In this document: in pieces, positions 23,177 to 23,439 of the stretch
Position numbering within the stretch: position 1 is the first letter of the stretch
How the letters are laid out: each line of letters starts with the position of its first letter
Source of the DNA: Deltaproteobacteria bacterium
Lineage (GTDB): Bacteria; Desulfobacterota; BSN033; UBA1163
Assembly: GCA_016875255.1 (NCBI GenBank)
Contig: VGRU01000032.1
Coordinates: 1 to 23,439 of the forward strand
Direction: 5' to 3'
DNA length: 23,439 nucleotides
The notes under the pieces: model-generated
Database searches by the model: none
Told to the model about the DNA's origin: nothing
The model's input: the letters and a program-made list of their open reading frames with translations, nothing else
Position numbers and translations under genes: made by a program

Positions 23177-23439
23177 GATTCAACCCTTTCTTTCGAAGGT
23201 TATTTTTCACCTTTGCGCTTCCCCAGCGGGCAAAAAGGTCGTGCTCGATATGGAAGAGATCGAGGACTTTCCCGACGGTATGGTTGATCAGGTCGTCCAT
23301 GGTCTTGGGATGGAAGTAGAAGGCGGGGATGGGTGGTAGAATGATCACCCCGAGGTCTGCAAGATTCATCATCAGGTTGAGGTGTCCCTTGTGAAGAGGT
23401 GTTTCCCGCACCGCGAGAACCAATTTCCTTCTTTCTTTG
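23172..23439 (-). CDS. ubiX: UbiX flavin prenyltransferase, C-terminal part (continues past window)
   Basis: The frame is open to the right edge and reads KERRKLVLAVRETPLHKGHL, GVIILPPIPAFYFHPKTMDD, then LINHTVGKVLDLFHIEHDLF. This is the strongly conserved UbiX/Pad1 C-terminus: RETPL and PPxPAFYxxPxTxDD, followed by HTVGRVLDLLGI. UbiX prenylates reduced FMN with dimethylallyl phosphate to make the prenylated-FMN cofactor of UbiD-type (de)carboxylases. A short basic extension (ARWGSAKVKNNLRKKGLNH) follows the core. Its TAA stop overlaps the DUF120 start. The N-terminal half and any UbiD partner lie beyond the window. Confidence 0.9.
   Translation of the reverse strand, partial: KERRKLVLAVRETPLHKGHLNLMMNLADLGVIILPPIPAFYFHPKTMDDLINHTVGKVLDLFHIEHDLFARWGSAKVKNNLRKKGLNH

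Overview
The window looks like chromosomal DNA from an anaerobic, Gram-negative bacterium. A Desulfobacterota (former Deltaproteobacteria) or similar uncultured lineage is my inference; no marker gene is present to prove it. The clues are a tungsten-type aldehyde:ferredoxin oxidoreductase, an eight-haem c-type cytochrome, a phenylphosphate-synthase-like split PEP-synthase pair, an OmpA-type lipoprotein, a CHASE2/HD-GYP signalling protein and several short intergenic hairpin repeats. No rRNA, tRNA, CRISPR array or transposase was seen.

Left edge (1-2.2 kb): a ParE/RelE-type toxin cut by the window edge with its antitoxin (minus strand), then a lone exported esterase of the PF00756 type (plus strand), closed by an inverted-repeat element.

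Main region (2.2-18.2 kb): a long run of co-oriented minus-strand genes headed by a divergent LysR regulator at 15.97 kb. In transcription order: a CrtI-like FAD oxidoreductase, an unrecognised 77-aa protein, a second CrtI-like FAD oxidoreductase, an SDR dehydrogenase, a 650-bp gap carrying two MITE-like elements, a swivelling phospho-histidine subunit and a separate ATP-grasp subunit related to PEP synthase (PpsA/PpsB-like), an ABM-fold protein, a tandem-duplicated dimeric alpha/beta-barrel protein, an HD-domain protein, an AOR-family enzyme and an octahaem cytochrome. A Tm-1-like (UPF0261) gene lies tail-to-tail with lysR. I infer an anaerobic catabolic or activation route for an alicyclic, terpenoid or phenolic compound: C-H oxidation by the FAD pair, phosphorylation of a hydroxyl by the PpsAB-like pair, alcohol oxidation by the SDR and aldehyde-to-acid oxidation by the AOR. 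The substrate cannot be read from the sequence.

Right part (18.3-23.4 kb): an unrecognised cysteine-containing protein (plus); a FecR-domain / OmpA-lipoprotein / CHASE2-HD-GYP operon (minus), probably an envelope-sensing c-di-GMP module; an apparently orphan CopG/BrnA-like antitoxin converging on a short possible gene remnant; and at the right edge the C-terminal part of UbiX (flavin prenyltransferase) overlapping a DUF120 (CTP-dependent riboflavin kinase-like) gene. FMN is the UbiX substrate, so that pair makes biochemical sense. Its coding frame appears to begin at a rare ATT (or ATC) codon.
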